A stretch of DNA of 64,000 nt from Kribbella antiqua (GTDB taxonomy: Bacteria > Actinomycetota > Actinomycetes > Propionibacteriales > Kribbellaceae), in the NCBI RefSeq assembly GCF_004345665.1, contig NZ_SLWR01000001.1, positions 124,001 through 188,000 of the forward strand, written 5' to 3'. This document shows, one piece after another, positions 24,758 through 35,343 of the stretch. Within the stretch, counting starts at the first letter, position 1, and every line of letters starts with the position of its first letter. Both the position numbers and the translations under genes were made by a program. The notes beneath the pieces were generated by a model that did not search any database, was not told the origin of the DNA, and saw nothing but the letters and a program-made list of their open reading frames with translations.

Positions 24758-24822
24758 CGATAACGGGATATATGACGGATAGCCCTCTATTTACGCGCTA
24801 TCGGTAAAACAATCCGCTATCG
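24758..24822. repeat. 65-bp AT-richer palindromic element, copy A
   Basis: This element lies in the gap between the convergent kinase and Pat-like genes. Its outer arms CGATAACGG and CCGCTATCG pair at 8 of 9 positions. Inner arms GATAGC (24778-24783) and GCTATC pair too, with a TATTTA centre unusual for this GC-rich sequence. It aligns without gaps to 43932-43996: 50 of 65 bases are identical, including GATAGCCC, TATTTA, CGGT, AAACAA and CCGCTATCG. Confidence 0.75.
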
Positions 24823-24839
24823 AGCCGCCGAACAGCACA

Positions 24840-27563
24840 TCAGGTGAGTCGGCGGGCTGGAGTGTCCTGGCGTGGCTTTTCGTTTGGGGCGATGCGGATG
24901 GCGGTGTCCAAGACCGTAGCGCCGTGAGCTGATACCAAGACCGAGCGGAGGTCGAGTTTGACGACCTCCTCCAGGTCGAGGGTCAGGCGGGAGACGCGGT
25001 GCAGCAGGTCCTCGATCGCGGAGATGTCGACCGGGTCCGTGCCTCGGTAGCCGTAAAGCAGCGGCGCTGCCCGGACCTCGCGCACCATCTCCGCCGCGTC
25101 CCGGGTCGTCAACGGCGGCATCCGATAAGACCGGTCCCCCAGCAGATCAGTAGCAACGCCGGACAACCCAAACGTCACCACAGGCCCGAACGACACATCC
25201 TCCAACGCCGAAATCACCACCGGCACCCCAGGCGGTGCCATCTTCTGTACGACGAACTGCGCCCGCCCCGGGTCCGCGGCGACCCCGAAGGTCCGCGTCA
25301 TCTCGTCCCAAGCCCCACGCATGTCGTCCTCGTCGTGGATATGGCGCCAGATGTCCGCGAGATCCGGCCGCATCCGCCACTGCTCAGCGGTCGCCTTCAG
25401 AATCACCTCGAAGCCGAGCTCAGAAGCCCGTGCCACCGCCTCGTCCTCGCTCTGCACCGGGAACGCCGGCAGCACCTTGATCCCGTAGAAGCTCAGCAAC
25501 CGCTGCTTGTCCTCGTCGGACAGATCGTCGCCGGCCGGATGCCGCTGGAGGAACTCCGCGACGAAGTCCTCCGCAGCACGGGTGTCAACATCCGGCAAGT
25601 CAGGGATCCGCGAATCCGCCCGCCGCCGCCACTCGGCGTACTGCGTCGCCTTGGCCAGCGCCCCCACGGCGTACTGCGGGTTCAGGAACGACGGGATCGA
25701 CCCACGCGCCGCACCACCTTCGCCGTCCGGCACGCGCAGCGCCTCGGGAACACTCCGCGACGCGAGGAACGTCGAAACGACCGGCTTGTCCGAACCAGCA
25801 GCGGCCGCGGCAACGACCCGCGCAACCTCGACGCCGTTCGACTGCACCGGCGGCGTGTAGATCACCACAACGGAATGTACCCGCTCGTCGGCGAACACTT
25901 CCCCCAACGCCGCGCCGAAGTCCTCGGCCGTCGCGTCCGCACTCAGGTTGCGTGGCTCCCCCGCCACATCCAGCCCACAACCCGCCATCGTGTCGAGCGC
26001 GAGCAGCGTCAAAGCGTCCGAGTTGCTGACGATCGCGACCCGGCGGCCCTTCGGCAGTGGCTGGTGCGCGAGCAGTTGAGCCACGTCGAACAGCTCACCG
26101 GTCGTGTCGACCCCGATCAGCCCGCTCTGCCGGAACATCGAGTCGATCGTTGCCGGCGGCAATTGACTGCGCCGTACCATCTGACCGAGCGGCACACCTT
26201 GCGTGGCGCGGCCCGACTTCAGCGCGATCACCGGCTTCCGCCCGGCCAGCCGGCGCGCGACCCGGCTGAACTTGCGCGGGTTGCCCAGCGACTCCAGATA
26301 CAGCAGCACGACCTCGGTCGCCTCGTCGCCGTACCAGTACTGCATCAGGTCGTTGCCCGACACATCGGCCCGGTTCCCGGCCGAGACGAAGCTCGACAGC
26401 CCGAGACCACGCCCGACCATGTCGGCCAGGATCGGTACGCCGAGCGCGCCCGACTGGCAGAAGAACGCCACCCGCCCGCGGCTCGGCATCAACGGCGACA
26501 GCGTCGCGTTCAGCGTCACGCCGGGCGCGGTATTGATCACCCCGAGCGCGTTCGGCCCGATCACCCGCATCCCATACGACCGAGCCAGCCCGACCAGGTA
26601 CCGCTGCCGCTTCCGCCCCTCGTCCCCGATCTCCGCGAACCCGCTCGACACCACGACCAGCCCACGCACCCCCTTGGCCGCACAGTCCAGTACGACGTCC
26701 GCCACCGTCTCAGCCCGTACGGCGACCACCGCCAGGTCGATCGTGTCGTCGACATCGCGGATCGTCGGAAACGCCGGCACACCCTCGATCTCGGCGGCGT
26801 CGGTGTCGGTGTTGACGGCGTACAGGCGACCGGGGAAACCGCCGTCACGCAGGTTGCGCAGCAGGGCGTTCCCGATGGTCCCCTCGCGCCGGCTGGCGCC
26901 GATGACGGCGACCGACGCCGGCGAGATCAGTCGCGCGATCGACATCGCCTCGGACCGCTGCTCTCGCGCCTGCATCACCCCGAACGACGTGTCGGTCGGC
27001 GCGATGTCGAACTCGACCACGATCACGCCGTCCTCGAACTCCCGGGCGACCTTGTACCCGGCCTCGGTGAAGACGGTGATCATCTTCCGGTTGTCCGGCA
27101 GCACCTCGGCGATGAACCGGGCGATCCCGTTCTCCCGGGCCGCCTGGGCGAGATGCTCGAGAAAGAGCTGCCCGAGGCCGCGGCCCTGGTGCGCGTCCTC
27201 GATCAGGAACGCGACTTCCGCCGTACGGCGACCGGTCCGCTCGTAGCGACCGACGCCGATCATCTCGTTGCCGACGGTCACGATCAGCGCCAGCCGGTCG
27301 TGGTAGTCGACCTGGGTGAATCGCGCCACATCGCGGTCCGAGAGCTGGGGATACGGGGCAAAGAAGCGGTAGTACTTCGACTGCTCGGACACCCGCGCGT
27401 AGAAAGCGACCAGCAGGTCGGCGTCGTCCGGGGTGATCGGCCGCAGGTGTGCGGTGGCGCCGTCGCGCAGGACGACGTCCGCCTCGTACTCCCTTGGATA
27501 GTCGGGCGGGAGCTCCGGGCCATACTGGCCCGGTTGCTGCGTCTGCTGCTCCGGCGGTGTCAC
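24840..27563 (-). CDS. GNAT-acyl-CoA synthetase fusion (Pat-like protein acetyltransferase)
   Basis: About 907 residues. An N-terminal GNAT domain contains HLRPITPDDADLL, EVAFLIEDAHQGRGLGQLFL (acetyl-CoA loop) and GIARFIAEVLPDN. An ADP-forming acetyl-CoA synthetase-like region follows, with the CoA-binding motif VAVIGASRREGTIGN, succinyl-CoA ligase-like domains and a C-terminal ATP-grasp part (VVISALEDVSFGPVVTFGL). This order is that of Pat/AcuA-type lysine acetyltransferases, which switch off acyl-CoA synthetases. I chose GTG 27563; TACGCT lies 6 bases upstream, suggesting leaderless translation. A GTG at 27590 would add nine residues. Confidence 0.88.
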   Translation of the reverse strand: MTPPEQQTQQPGQYGPELPPDYPREYEADVVLRDGATAHLRPITPDDADLLVAFYARVSEQSKYYRFFAPYPQLSDRDVARFTQVDYHDRLALIVTVGNEMIGVGRYERTGRRTAEVAFLIEDAHQGRGLGQLFLEHLAQAARENGIARFIAEVLPDNRKMITVFTEAGYKVAREFEDGVIVVEFDIAPTDTSFGVMQAREQRSEAMSIARLISPASVAVIGASRREGTIGNALLRNLRDGGFPGRLYAVNTDTDAAEIEGVPAFPTIRDVDDTIDLAVVAVRAETVADVVLDCAAKGVRGLVVVSSGFAEIGDEGRKRQRYLVGLARSYGMRVIGPNALGVINTAPGVTLNATLSPLMPSRGRVAFFCQSGALGVPILADMVGRGLGLSSFVSAGNRADVSGNDLMQYWYGDEATEVVLLYLESLGNPRKFSRVARRLAGRKPVIALKSGRATQGVPLGQMVRRSQLPPATIDSMFRQSGLIGVDTTGELFDVAQLLAHQPLPKGRRVAIVSNSDALTLLALDTMAGCGLDVAGEPRNLSADATAEDFGAALGEVFADERVHSVVVIYTPPVQSNGVEVARVVAAAAAGSDKPVVSTFLASRSVPEALRVPDGEGGAARGSIPSFLNPQYAVGALAKATQYAEWRRRADSRIPDLPDVDTRAAEDFVAEFLQRHPAGDDLSDEDKQRLLSFYGIKVLPAFPVQSEDEAVARASELGFEVILKATAEQWRMRPDLADIWRHIHDEDDMRGAWDEMTRTFGVAADPGRAQFVVQKMAPPGVPVVISALEDVSFGPVVTFGLSGVATDLLGDRSYRMPPLTTRDAAEMVREVRAAPLLYGYRGTDPVDISAIEDLLHRVSRLTLDLEEVVKLDLRSVLVSAHGATVLDTAIRIAPNEKPRQDTPARRLT

Positions 27564-27618
27564 GCGGCCAGCGTACTCAAAGAGATCCACCGGAGGTTGT
27601 GAATTCCATGAGCCCTAC

Positions 27619-28737
27619 ATGTGGTGGCTGAGCGCACTCGGTGGGCTCGCCGCGGTGGTTTCCGGGCTACTGGGGCTGTCCGACGCCCGTGATGTCCTCG
27701 AGCGGATCGCGCCCGTACTCGTCTTTCTGGTCGCCGTGACGGTGATCGCGGGCCTGGCGGACGCGGCGAAGGTGTTCGAGGTGGCTGCTCGGGAGGCCGC
27801 TCACCTGGCTCGCGGGCGGGTCTGGCGGCTCTGGCTGCTCGTTGTCGCGCTTGCCACGGCGCTGACGATCGTCCTGTCGCTCGACACTTCCGCTGTGCTG
27901 CTCACCCCGGTCGTGCTCGCGATGGCTCGGCAGCTCGGCCTCCCGCCGAAGCTGTTCGCCTTCACGACCGTCTGGCTGGCCGGTACCGCCTCACTGTTGC
28001 TGCCAGTGTCGAACCTCACCAACCTGCTGGCTCTGCATCACTTCGACGAGCTGCAGGACTACCTCGCACTGAGCTGGCGACCCGCGCTCGCCGCGATCCT
28101 GATCACGGTGGCCGTGCTGGCCGTGCTGTTCCACCGCGACCTCCGGCGGTCGTACGACGTACCGCCGACGCCGCGCGCGGACGACAAGGTGCTGTTCTGG
28201 GGTTCCGCCGGCGTGTGCGTGCTGCTGGGCCCCGCCTTCGTGTCGGGCGTGAACGTCGCTTGGCCGGCTTCCATCGGCGCGGTCGTGCTGGCGGTGTTGT
28301 TCGCCGTACGACGCCGCGAGGCGCTGAGGTGGTCGCTGATCCCCGCCAAGCTGGTGGTCACGGTGGTCGGGTTGTTCCTGGTCGTCGGCGCTCTCACCGC
28401 ACACGGGCTCGAAGGGATCCTCAGCCGCGTCGCCGGCTCCGACTCCGAGCTGCGGCTGAGCATCACCGCCGCGCTGGGCGCGAACATTGTCGACAATCTT
28501 CCTGCCTACCTTGCGATGGAACCGGTTGCCTCGGCCGACGGTCACCGCATGATGGCGCTGCTCATCGGCGTGAACTGCGGCTGCCTGCTCACCCTCTGGG
28601 GATCGCTCGCGACCCTTCTGTGGCGCGACCGCTGCGACGCCGCCCGCGTCGACATCTCCTGGTGGTCCTTCCTCTGGCGAGGGCTGATCCTGACGCCACT
28701 CGTTGTGACAGGAGCCGTCGTCGCGCTCGGTGGGTAA
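27619..28737 (+). CDS. SLC13/ArsB-type permease
   Basis: A 372-residue membrane protein with about ten helices. Family marks are LSLDTSAVLLTPVVLAMARQLGLP and GANIVDNLPAYLAME, where the NLPA segment resembles the substrate loop of ArsB and citrate/sulfate carriers. The substrate may be an oxyanion or dicarboxylate. GGAGG lies 22 bases before this ATG. A mini-ORF (ATG 27608, MSPTCGG, stop 27631) sits nearer to that SD and overlaps the start, so re-initiation is possible. Confidence 0.82.
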   Translation: MWWLSALGGLAAVVSGLLGLSDARDVLERIAPVLVFLVAVTVIAGLADAAKVFEVAAREAAHLARGRVWRLWLLVVALATALTIVLSLDTSAVLLTPVVLAMARQLGLPPKLFAFTTVWLAGTASLLLPVSNLTNLLALHHFDELQDYLALSWRPALAAILITVAVLAVLFHRDLRRSYDVPPTPRADDKVLFWGSAGVCVLLGPAFVSGVNVAWPASIGAVVLAVLFAVRRREALRWSLIPAKLVVTVVGLFLVVGALTAHGLEGILSRVAGSDSELRLSITAALGANIVDNLPAYLAMEPVASADGHRMMALLIGVNCGCLLTLWGSLATLLWRDRCDAARVDISWWSFLWRGLILTPLVVTGAVVALGG

Positions 28738-28747
28738 TGTGCGGGAC

Positions 28748-30457
<1,710 letters not shown>

Positions 30458-30526
30458 TACCGGGGGGCCGTGCTTCGAGGCGGGGCGATGCTCGGGCGGC
30501 GGTGAGGTGCGTGCTGGAATGGGCGG

Positions 30527-31294
30527 ATGTCTTTCGACACCGGGCTGGGGCTTGCGGCCGTCGTTGTCCTCCCGCTGCTGATCGCGATCGGCGTCGGCGC
30601 TTCCCGGTACGCCGGTCTGCGGCATGACAAGGGCATCCTCACCGCGGCTTTGCGAGCCGTCGTGCAGCTCGCCGCGGTCGGCGCCGTCGTCGGAGTCGCG
30701 CTGCAGCACACGCTCGGCGCTCTAGGCTTCGTTCTTTTGATGTTCGTGGTCGCAACCTTCACGAGCACGAGGCGCCTCCGCTCCAGCGCGGTCGTCCCCC
30801 GGCAGTGGATGTACTGCGCCTGCGCGATCGGCGGCGGCGCACTCGTCGTACTGCTGCTGCTCATCCTGCCCGGCGTCGTCCCGCGCAACCCGGCGACGAT
30901 CCTCCCGATGGGCGGCATCATCGTCGGCGGCGCGATGACCGCCACCACCCTGGCCGGCCGCCGTGTCCTCGCCGAGTACAGGACGAGGTACGGCGAGTTC
31001 GAGGCCGGACTGTCGATCGGCCTGCTCCAGCCGGACGCGTTCAAACTCGTCGCCGGCCCGGTCGCCGGCGACGCACTCCTCCCGGCACTCGACCAGACCC
31101 GCACCGTCGGCCTGGTCACCCTGCCCGGCGCCTTCGTCGGAATGGTCCTCGGCGGCGCCTCCCCGACCGCGGCCGCGGCCCTGCAACTCGTCGTACTGAT
31201 CGGATTGGTCGCCGCCGAGTCGATCGCCATCCTCATCATCACCGAGTTGCTCTCCCGCTCGGCCCTCCCGGACGGGCGTACGGTGTCCTCATGA
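30527..31294 (+). CDS. fetB: FetB/YbbM-family (UPF0014) permease
   Basis: A 255-residue seven-helix membrane protein. Family marks are LRAVVQLAAVGAVVG, GGIIVGGAMTATTLAGRR, and GALTL-type LVTLPGAFVGMVLGGASP. In E. coli FetB pairs with the ATPase FetA in iron export under oxidative stress. No FetA-type ATPase adjoins it here. It overlaps the DUF2630 gene as ATGA (31291-31294). Confidence 0.88.
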   Translation: MSFDTGLGLAAVVVLPLLIAIGVGASRYAGLRHDKGILTAALRAVVQLAAVGAVVGVALQHTLGALGFVLLMFVVATFTSTRRLRSSAVVPRQWMYCACAIGGGALVVLLLLILPGVVPRNPATILPMGGIIVGGAMTATTLAGRRVLAEYRTRYGEFEAGLSIGLLQPDAFKLVAGPVAGDALLPALDQTRTVGLVTLPGAFVGMVLGGASPTAAAALQLVVLIGLVAAESIAILIITELLSRSALPDGRTVSS

Positions 31295-31539
31295 GCGACG
31301 ACAAGAGCATCTTCGGCCGGATCGACGAGCTCGTGGCCGAGGAGCACGAGCTGCGGACCAAGCACGCCGCGGGAAACATGACCGACGCCGATGAGCACTC
31401 CCGGCTGCAGGCGCTGGAGGTCGAGCTGGACCAGTGCTGGGACCTGCTTCGGCAGCGCCGCGCCAAGCGTGAGTTCGGCGAGAACCCGGACGACGCCCAG
31501 GCGCGTGACGCCGGCACCGTCGAGGGTTATCTCGGCTAG
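31291..31539 (+). CDS. DUF2630 family protein
   Basis: An 82-residue, highly charged, helical protein (SIFGRIDELVAEEHELR and LDQCWDLLRQRRA). It matches the actinobacterial DUF2630 family, whose function is unknown; a coiled-coil pair is likely. It is translationally coupled to fetB by a 4-base overlap. Its TAG shares CTAG with the convergent stop of the F420 enzyme gene. Confidence 0.9.
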   Translation: MSDDKSIFGRIDELVAEEHELRTKHAAGNMTDADEHSRLQALEVELDQCWDLLRQRRAKREFGENPDDAQARDAGTVEGYLG

Positions 31540-31958
31540 AAACCGCGCAGTTTCTGCGGAGTGATCCGGACCAGGACCGAGTACGACGCATGGAACTGGT
31601 CCGGCGTCATCCCGAGGCCGGCGATCGCGTCGGCGTACTTCGCGTTGTACGCCGCCCGCGCCTCTCCACCGATCGGATCCGGCTCGATCACCGCCGTACC
31701 GGAAATGACCCCGACGTCACCGCCGCTGTGGGTCGCGTTGAAGTTCAGCGCCACCTGGGGATGCGCGGCCACATGACGCAGCTTCGCGGTGCCGGGCTGG
31801 CTGCTGACCAGGATCTGCCCGTCGTGCCAGAGGAACCAGACCGGCTTGGGTGCCGGCGTCCCGGACGTGCCGACCGTGGTCAGCCACAGCACTACCTCGT
31901 CGTCCAGCTGCCGGGTGATGCGCTTGCCGAAGTTGGTGGACGTGTCGATCGTGAACAT
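31536..31958 (-). CDS. F420-dependent PPOX-class oxidoreductase (TIGR03667-like)
   Basis: A 140-residue split-beta-barrel flavin/F420 protein. The region WLTTVGTSGTPAPKPVWFLWHDGQ is typical of F420-binding members, and the tail has SVLVRITPQKLRGF. These enzymes reduce various substrates using F420H2; the partner substrate is unknown. The ATG at 31958 follows AGAAGGG by 6 bases. A longer frame upstream is not supported. Confidence 0.87.
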   Translation of the reverse strand: MFTIDTSTNFGKRITRQLDDEVVLWLTTVGTSGTPAPKPVWFLWHDGQILVSSQPGTAKLRHVAAHPQVALNFNATHSGGDVGVISGTAVIEPDPIGGEARAAYNAKYADAIAGLGMTPDQFHASYSVLVRITPQKLRGF

Positions 31959-32008
31959 CGGAGCCCTTCTCGTTTGATCATCCCCGCCCCACCGCCCCGG
32001 TCGGGGAT

Positions 32009-32410
32009 TCAGGTCGGACCCAGCCGGCCCCACTCGATCGCCGGGCAGCGGTTCATCACCATCGTCAAGCCTGCCGCGGTCGTGCGTGTGTAGGCGTCCG
32101 GATCCACTACATCGAGCTGGAACCACACCGCCTTCGCGTTGATTCCCACCGCCTGGTCCGCGATGTCACCGGCCAGCTCCGACCGGACGAACACGTCCAC
32201 ACAATCCACCGGAAACGGGATCTCCGCGAGCGTCGCGTACCCCTGCTCGCCGTGCACGGTCTCGGCGTTCGGATGCACCGGCACGATCCGCTTCCCGTGC
32301 CCCTGCAGGAACCGCGCCACGCCGTACGCTGCCCGGCTCGTGTTGTTCGACAGGCCCACGACCGCCCACGTCTGGCAGTCGGCCAAGATCTTCCGGATGT
32401 CGGAATCCAT
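32009..32410 (-). CDS. CoA-binding protein (YccU-like)
   Basis: A 133-residue single-domain CoA-binding protein with TWAVVGLSNNTSRAAYGVARFLQGHGKRIVPVHPN, a Rossmann-like start that matches the CoA-binding domain of succinyl-CoA synthetase alpha. Single-domain members are common and their role is unclear. It lies between the F420 enzyme and the two-component system. Confidence 0.9.
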   Translation of the reverse strand: MDSDIRKILADCQTWAVVGLSNNTSRAAYGVARFLQGHGKRIVPVHPNAETVHGEQGYATLAEIPFPVDCVDVFVRSELAGDIADQAVGINAKAVWFQLDVVDPDAYTRTTAAGLTMVMNRCPAIEWGRLGPT

Positions 32411-32437
32411 ACCTCGATCCTCTCTCAGCCGCGCAAA

Positions 32438-33091
32438 TCAGCCCCGCAAGTACGTGAGCACCGCGGACACCCGGCGGTCCAGCCCGTCGTCCAGTTGCAG
32501 CTTCGCAAAGATGTTCCCGACGTGCTTCCGTACGGCGGCCTCGCTGACGACCAGCTGCTCAGCGATCGACGCGTTGACCCGGCCTTCGGCCATCAGCGCG
32601 AGCACCTCCAGCTCGCGCGGGGTGAGCGCCGACAACGGCCCGTCGTTCCGTCGCCGCGCGAGCAGCTGCCGGACCACCTCGGGGTCGACCACGGTCCCGC
32701 CGTCCGCGACCCGGTCGAGCGACTCGAGGAACTCGGTGACATGCCCGACCCGGTCCTTCAGCAGGTACCCGATCCCGCCGGTCGTTGTCTCGAGCAACGA
32801 CGAGAGATAGGCGTCGGCGACGTACTGCGACAGCACCAGGATCCCGATCGTGGGCAGCTCGGCCCGGATCGCCGCGGCCGCCCGCAGCCCTTCGTCGCTG
32901 TGCCCGGGCGGCATCCGTACGTCGGTGATGACGACATCCGGCGGTTCCTTCCGTACGACGGCCAGCAGCGTGTCCGCATCGCCGACGGTGTCGCGTACCT
33001 CGTGACCGGCGTGGTCCAGGATGCTGGCAAGGCCCTCGCGCAGCAGCAGCGAGTCCTCCGCCAGCACGATGCTCAGTCGCCGAGTCGGCAC
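32438..33091 (-). CDS. NarL/LuxR-type response regulator
   Basis: A 217-residue regulator. Its receiver domain has LAEDSLLLREG and phospho-acceptor VVITDVRMPP; its C-terminal LuxR-type HTH has LTPRELEVLALMAEGRVNASIAEQLVVSEAAVRKHVGNIFAKL. It starts at GTG 33091, overlapping the kinase gene by 19 bases, so the two are coupled. It probably acts on an unknown target, perhaps the ABC exporter transcribed divergently from the kinase. Confidence 0.93.
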   Translation of the reverse strand: MPTRRLSIVLAEDSLLLREGLASILDHAGHEVRDTVGDADTLLAVVRKEPPDVVITDVRMPPGHSDEGLRAAAAIRAELPTIGILVLSQYVADAYLSSLLETTTGGIGYLLKDRVGHVTEFLESLDRVADGGTVVDPEVVRQLLARRRNDGPLSALTPRELEVLALMAEGRVNASIAEQLVVSEAAVRKHVGNIFAKLQLDDGLDRRVSAVLTYLRG

Positions 33092-34347
33092 GGGCACTCC
33101 ATCCGCAAACGTGTCGGCCCACCAGCTGGGCTGTCGATGTCGAGTCTGCCTCCCAACGCGTCCAACCGGGTCACCAGCCCGGTGAGTCCCGTCCCGGCGC
33201 CAGCCTTGGCACCGCCGATGCCGTCGTCGACGATCGAGATGATCAGCCGCTCTCCCTCGATCCGGCCGCTGACCTCGCACGTCGTCGCCTGCGCATGTTT
33301 GGCGACGTTCGCCAGCGCCTCGCTCACGACGAAGTACGCCGCCGCTTCGATCGGCGGCGGCAAGCGCGTCGGCAGCTCCATCTGAACCATGACCGGCAGC
33401 GGACTCCGATCCGCCACCTCCCGTACGGCGGCCTCCAACCCATGGTCGACGAGGACGCGCGGATGAATCCCCCGGACCGCCTCGCGCAGATCCGCCAGCG
33501 CGGCCTCCGCCTCGGCATGCGCCTTCACCACCAACCGACGGCCCTCACCCTCCGGCAGATCCAGCTCCGCGAGCCCGAGTGTCATCGTCAGCCCGACCAG
33601 CCGCTGCTGTACGCCGTCATGGAGGTGCCGCTCGATCCGCACCCGCTCCGTCTCGAACGCGTCGACCAAATCGAGCCGCGACCGCCGCAACTCGGCCAGA
33701 CTCCGCCGCAACTCCTCCTGCCGCGGCCCAAGCATCGCCCTGGCCAGCGCGGCCTCGGCTCCGGCCAGGACGCCGACCAGGTATGAGCTGACGACGTAGA
33801 AGATCGGGCCGAAGGCGAGCAGGAAGATGAACCCCTCCTGCGCGCTGTCCAGGATCCACGGGCCCATGCCCATCTCGTCGCCGTCGGCGATCACCGGCGC
33901 CGCCAGCGTGATGCCCATGACGGTCGCGCTGATGCCGGCGACCAGGGCGCTGACCGGGCAGACCAGGACACCAAGCCAGAAACCGTACCCAAGCTCCCGC
34001 AGCGACGCCCCCTCGCGCCGGCGGAACTTCAGCTTCTCCCACCGCCGCAGCGACCTCGGCATCTCGGCATGCGGGCTGTCGATGCCGTCGAGCAGCATGA
34101 GCCCCGCCCGCCACCGTTCCACCCAGCCGATCACCACGCCGAGCAGCGGCAACATCGTCACGGCCAGGATGCCGATCAAGACCGGGCTCAGCAGCGCGCT
34201 CACCGCCGCCGCACCACCGATGACGGTGATCGTCAACGCACCCACCGGCACTGACGTGAACAGATAGGCATAGCTACGCCAAGGCCAGGACGACACGAGA
34301 TAGCGCGGCGACGCCATCGCTGCCCATACGGTCGTAGGTCTGTTCAC
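33073..34347 (-). CDS. NarL/DesK-type sensor histidine kinase
   Basis: A 424-residue membrane kinase. About four membrane helices occupy the first 210 residues, then the HisKA_3 dimerisation helix RIERHLHDGVQQRLVGL (phospho-His), then an HATPase domain with SEALANVAKHAQAT and IVDDGIGG. It pairs with the overlapping response regulator. It diverges from an ABC exporter operon. Systems of this layout often sense cell-envelope antibiotics; here that is inference. Confidence 0.92.
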   Translation of the reverse strand: MNRPTTVWAAMASPRYLVSSWPWRSYAYLFTSVPVGALTITVIGGAAAVSALLSPVLIGILAVTMLPLLGVVIGWVERWRAGLMLLDGIDSPHAEMPRSLRRWEKLKFRRREGASLRELGYGFWLGVLVCPVSALVAGISATVMGITLAAPVIADGDEMGMGPWILDSAQEGFIFLLAFGPIFYVVSSYLVGVLAGAEAALARAMLGPRQEELRRSLAELRRSRLDLVDAFETERVRIERHLHDGVQQRLVGLTMTLGLAELDLPEGEGRRLVVKAHAEAEAALADLREAVRGIHPRVLVDHGLEAAVREVADRSPLPVMVQMELPTRLPPPIEAAAYFVVSEALANVAKHAQATTCEVSGRIEGERLIISIVDDGIGGAKAGAGTGLTGLVTRLDALGGRLDIDSPAGGPTRLRMECPCRLGD

Positions 34348-34506
34348 GCTGCCAACCCTAGATCTGCGCCAGGCCGGTGGGCGGTAGCGTGCGCGCTACT
34401 TCACGTCTCGCCTGTAGGCCAGGGTGCGGGTCGGCGATCGGCTGTTGGCTGGTGCCATGACCGTATTGATGCCACGCCTCCGGCGCGGCGGGTCACGGGG
34501 CTTTGA

Positions 34507-34570
34507 CTCCCGGCCTTCCCTCGTCACTCCGGTCGCTTCGCTCCCTCCGCTCCTCAGTCCAGGCCGGGAG
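34507..34570 (+). promoter_or_regulatory. Hairpin covering the ABC operon ribosome-binding site
   Basis: CTCCCGGCCT (34507-34516) and AGGCCGGGAG (34561-34570) form a perfect 10-bp stem around a 44-base pyrimidine-rich loop. The 3' arm supplies GGGAG of the Shine-Dalgarno (GGGAGG) for the ATG at 34576. Folding would hide it, so the leader may be a translational switch. There is no U-tract. Confidence 0.55.
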
Positions 34571-34575
34571 GCCCC

Positions 34576-35343
34576 ATGACCAGTACCGCGCCGACGTACC
34601 CAACCGTCGTACCGACTCAGCCGCCGGCTCTGCTGCTGGACGGCATCACCAAGACCTACCGGTCCAAGGCCGGGTCGGTCGACGCGCTGCGAGGCGTGAC
34701 CTACCACTTCGCTCAGGGTTCGTTCACGGCCGTGATGGGGCCGTCCGGGTCCGGCAAGTCCACGCTGCTGCAATGCGCCGCCGGCCTCGACCAGCCCACC
34801 ACGGGGACGGTCGTGCTCGGCGGGACCACCCTGTCCGGGCTGAACGAGGTCGCCCTGACGAAGCTCCGCCGCAACGAGATGGGCTTCGTCTTCCAGGCCT
34901 ACAACCTGCTGCCGTCGCTGACCGTCTACGACAACGTGGCGCTGCCCCTGCGGCTGACCGGCCGGCGCCCGAGCCGTGGCGACGTACACCGGGTCCTCGA
35001 TCAGGTCGGGCTGCAAGATAAGGCCAAGCGGCGGCCGGCCGAGCTGTCCGGTGGTCAGCAGCAGCGCGTGGCGATCGCACGGGCGCTGATCACCCGACCG
35101 TCGGTGTTCTTCGCCGACGAACCGACCGGCGCGCTGGACAGCGGCACCAGCCGGCAGATCCTGTCTTTGTTGCGCGAGGCAACCGAGAGGGCCGGGCAGA
35201 CCGTGGTGATGGTCACCCACGACCCGGTCGCCGCCGCCTACGCCGAGCGGGTGCTGTTCCTGTCCGACGGTTTGATCGCGGGTCACCTCGACCGCGGAAC
35301 TCCGGCCCAGATCGCCGCGGCGATGAGCTCGCTGGAGCGATGA
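34576..35343 (+). CDS. ABC transporter ATP-binding protein (LolD-like)
   Basis: A 255-residue ATPase with Walker A GPSGSGKSTLL, signature ELSGGQQQR, Walker B VFFADEPTGALDS and H-loop VMVTHD. It is the partner of the permease beginning at 35340, overlapping it by 4 bases (ATGA). The layout with a divergent NarL-type two-component system is common for antimicrobial-peptide resistance exporters. It is fully intact. Confidence 0.93.
   Translation: MTSTAPTYPTVVPTQPPALLLDGITKTYRSKAGSVDALRGVTYHFAQGSFTAVMGPSGSGKSTLLQCAAGLDQPTTGTVVLGGTTLSGLNEVALTKLRRNEMGFVFQAYNLLPSLTVYDNVALPLRLTGRRPSRGDVHRVLDQVGLQDKAKRRPAELSGGQQQRVAIARALITRPSVFFADEPTGALDSGTSRQILSLLREATERAGQTVVMVTHDPVAAAYAERVLFLSDGLIAGHLDRGTPAQIAAAMSSLER

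Noticed and set aside
24999-27602. 867-residue open frame on the + strand
   Set aside because: It is antisense to the Pat-like gene and arises from its GC-rich third positions; the amino acids are Arg/His/Pro-rich with no family motif.
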